From NCBI GenBank assembly GCA_035048495.1, contig JASUTR010000036.1, forward strand, positions 1-64,000: a stretch of DNA of 64,000 nt. The letters run 5' to 3'. This document shows positions 62,189 through 64,000 of the stretch, piece after piece (position 1 is the first letter of the stretch; every line of letters starts with the position of its first letter). The notes under the pieces were generated by a model. The model worked only from the letters and a program-made list of their open reading frames with translations. It did no database searches and had not been told where the DNA came from. This DNA comes from Euptelea pleiosperma. Its lineage: Eukaryota; Streptophyta; Magnoliopsida; Ranunculales; Eupteleaceae. Position numbers and translations under genes: made by a program.

Positions 62189-64000
62189 CAGCAAAGGCAA
62201 TCGGTGCTATCCCATTACTATCTCGGAGAATACCTCCATAGCCAGCCATAGTATCCCGCAAAGAGCCATCTGTATTGAGCAGCCAAACGTTAGGTCTAGG
62301 AGCTATCCATTGACATGGGATGGGTATTCTATGAAAGAACTGAATCGGGATCCCCCAGGCAGCAAAGAATTCACGAGTCGAACAGTTATCTTCAACTTTA
62401 ACCTCACATGTTGCCCATTTAGACCTGGTAGCGTCTAGAATGTGATGAAGGATATTCTCTTTGGAATTGAAGGAATGCTGGAAGGTCCTCATATTCCGTT
62501 CTCTCCAGACAAAGTATATTGTTGCATTTAAGGCTGTATGCATGACTTTCGTTTTCGGGTCAGACCCTTGTAGATTATTAAGGATCCATTGAAACTCCAA
62601 CTCTGATTCCAAAACTGCCCTGTTATACCGTGACTTACTCAAAACCTCAGCCCAAATGGATTTAGAGTATTCACAATCAAAAAACAGGTGGCTAATAGTT
62701 TCCTCTTCTTTCCAACAAAGGCAACATCGATAATCAATGTTGAGGCGACGCAGCTGGGGTTTGTCCTTCGTTAGAAGAGCTCCATTCACAGCCAGCCAAG
62801 AAACAAAGCGATGTCTTGGGATGGATAGCGAACTCCATATGAGTGTTTGCCAATTAACAGGCGTACCTGGTTGGCGAATGGCTTCGTAAGCTGATTCAAG
62901 TGTAAAATCTCCAGATTGCGAAGGCATCCATATGATGTCATCCTTGAGCATCAGAGAATCAATATCGACTTCAGCTAGGTTGCTCCAGGTTTGCTCCAAT
63001 TCGAATGTATGGGCTACGGGTAATTCCCATTCCCCATTAACAATCAATTTCGCCACCTTGTCTTGCTGATTGAGCATTGAATCAAATCTCTGATTCCTAG
63101 TAAAGACATCCAGAAGAATGCCACTAGGGTGCCAAGGGTCGTGCCACAGATAGGTATCATTCCCATTACCGATAATGTGCTTGATCAGATTGGCAGCCGT
63201 TGTTCTAGATTTGAGTACTTTTCTCCAGACCCACGAGCAATCTTGTGGAATAGCCATCGTCCAAAATTTTTTACCTTTGATGAGGTTACCTCTAGTCCAA
63301 GCAACCCACAGGTTGTCTTTGTTGGCTGCAACAGCGAAGGTATGCCTGAGAGTAGCGGCTTGGTTCCATAGTTCCAGGTTTTTTAGACCTAGCCCCCCTT
63401 CCGCTTGCGGCTTGCATATGGTGTGCCATGCAACAGCATGCGTCTTCCTATGCAGGTCAGCCCCCCCCCATAGAAACCTTGCAAAAAGGCTATCCATTTT
63501 CTTGATAATCGTCTGCGGCAACAAGAAGTGAAAGCTCCAAAAACTTTGGATGCTATTAAGGACAGATTTGATAAGCTCCACACGCCCAGCATAAGATAAG
63601 AACCTGCTTTTCCAAGACTGGATTCTATTAGTTATGCGCTCAATAAGGGGCTGACAATCCACTGCCGATAAGCGAGATGAGACAAGAGGAAGTCCGAGGT
63701 ATCTGATCGGTATATTGCCTTCTTTGAAACCAAGGATATCAATAATTTCCTCCTTAGAAGAGAGCTCTATTCCAGAACAAAAAATAGTGCTCTTGTTTCT
63801 ATTGGCTTCAAGGCCTGTTATCTCCGAAAAAAGTTTAAGACTATCATTGATAGTAGCAGCTGACTGTACATCACCGCCGAAGAATACCATAAGATCATCT
63901 GCAAAACACAAATGTGTTATGAAAGGTGAAGTACATTTGGGATGTACCTTGAATAATCCATCTGTGACTGTTTGCTTGAGAATAAGATTGAAAACACCCA
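62184..64000 (-). pseudogene. LINE ORF2, reverse transcriptase to start of RNase H (interrupted, 5' end off-window)
   Basis: The frame is open from the window edge, coming in as GVFNLILKQ, through the FADD catalytic box (+ strand about 63894-63905), to the LTR junction. The track-style start at 63911 is a TTG inside the RT, not a real start. Order of parts: end of RT palm with FADD, thumb (GLEANRNKSTIF, IRYLGLPL, WKSRFLSYAGRVELI, FLWGG, KPQAEGGLGL), and a zinc-binding segment CCLC...HLFFDC about 390 residues after FADD. Then comes the beginning of RNase H, NTDGS, with the first catalytic Asp. Reading stops at TGA 62183-62181, which belongs to the inserted LTR end. The intact enzyme would prime reverse transcription on nicked chromosomal DNA; this copy has lost a continuous RNase H. 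Confidence 0.92.

Larger units (their letters stand above)
58613..64000 (-). mobile_element. L1-type LINE retrotransposon, 3' part, split by a nested solo LTR
   Basis: On the minus strand the element ends in a poly(A) tail, seen as 32 T at 58613-58644, joined directly to a broken satellite monomer. Upstream come a 45-bp 3' UTR, the end of ORF2 (RNase H), a 3,120-bp solo LTR with its target duplication, and the remainder of ORF2 back to the RT core. The 5' part, including ORF1 and the endonuclease, lies beyond the right edge. An RNase H domain after the RT is a known feature of many plant L1 elements. Apart from the LTR insertion, the coding frame visible here is open, which suggests a fairly young copy. 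Confidence 0.92.

Noticed and set aside
63129..63592. Open frames overlapping the LINE (80, 118 and 67 codons).
   Set aside because: They are antisense or out-of-frame shadows of the LINE reverse transcriptase frame.

Overview
The window is nuclear DNA of a higher plant, almost certainly from a (peri)centromeric or other heterochromatic satellite block. The evidence is a 177-bp tandem satellite that fills about 56 kb, a caulimovirid-type (plant pararetrovirus) polymerase fragment embedded in it, a plant-type L1 LINE with a C-terminal RNase H domain, and a 3.1-kb LTR of the kind seen in large plant LTR retrotransposons. I see no host protein-coding gene, tRNA, rRNA or CRISPR array. The species cannot be named from the sequence alone.

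Layout. (1) 1-54651: head-to-tail array of 177-bp monomers, all in one orientation, broken into a mosaic of higher-order repeats and segmental duplications. These include a 5,269-bp tandem duplication at about 10.67-21.21 kb, a 1,239-bp (7-mer) tandem duplication at about 28.28-30.77 kb, copies displaced by 4,755, 7,048, 11,803 and 2,650 bp between about 31 and 49 kb, and a 4.4-kb block repeated 28,055 bp away. The first 2.3 kb is unusually rich in single-base indels. (2) 54652-57234: an endogenous pararetrovirus fragment made of a protease remnant, reverse transcriptase and RNase H (one in-frame stop), then a second ORF of unknown function that overlaps the polymerase stop as ATGA. It sits in the loop of a dyad present in most monomers and is flanked by two copies of the same three-monomer block. 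(3) 57235-58612: the satellite resumes with edge-type monomers. (4) 58613-64000: an L1 LINE on the minus strand, its poly(A) tail (32 T on the plus strand) joined to the satellite; its ORF2 runs off the right edge. (5) 59064-62183: a 3,120-bp solo LTR (TG...CA, 5-bp target duplication CCCAC) inserted on the plus strand inside the LINE RNase H domain.

Order of events that can be inferred: the satellite expanded, the pararetrovirus fragment and the LINE entered it, the LTR retrotransposon entered the LINE, and the LTR element then collapsed to a solo LTR by recombination. Satellite turnover continued, as shown by near-identical 5.3-kb and 4.4-kb duplications. The many 66-116-codon open frames in the array are by-products of a monomer that is exactly 59 codons long with few stops, and I do not regard them as genes.

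The most noteworthy observation is that a perfect 10-bp-arm dyad in the 177-bp monomer coincides with three independent kinds of rearrangement: a 24-bp deletion, a 36-bp deletion, and the breakpoint of the pararetroviral insertion. This suggests a hairpin-driven fragile point in every repeat.
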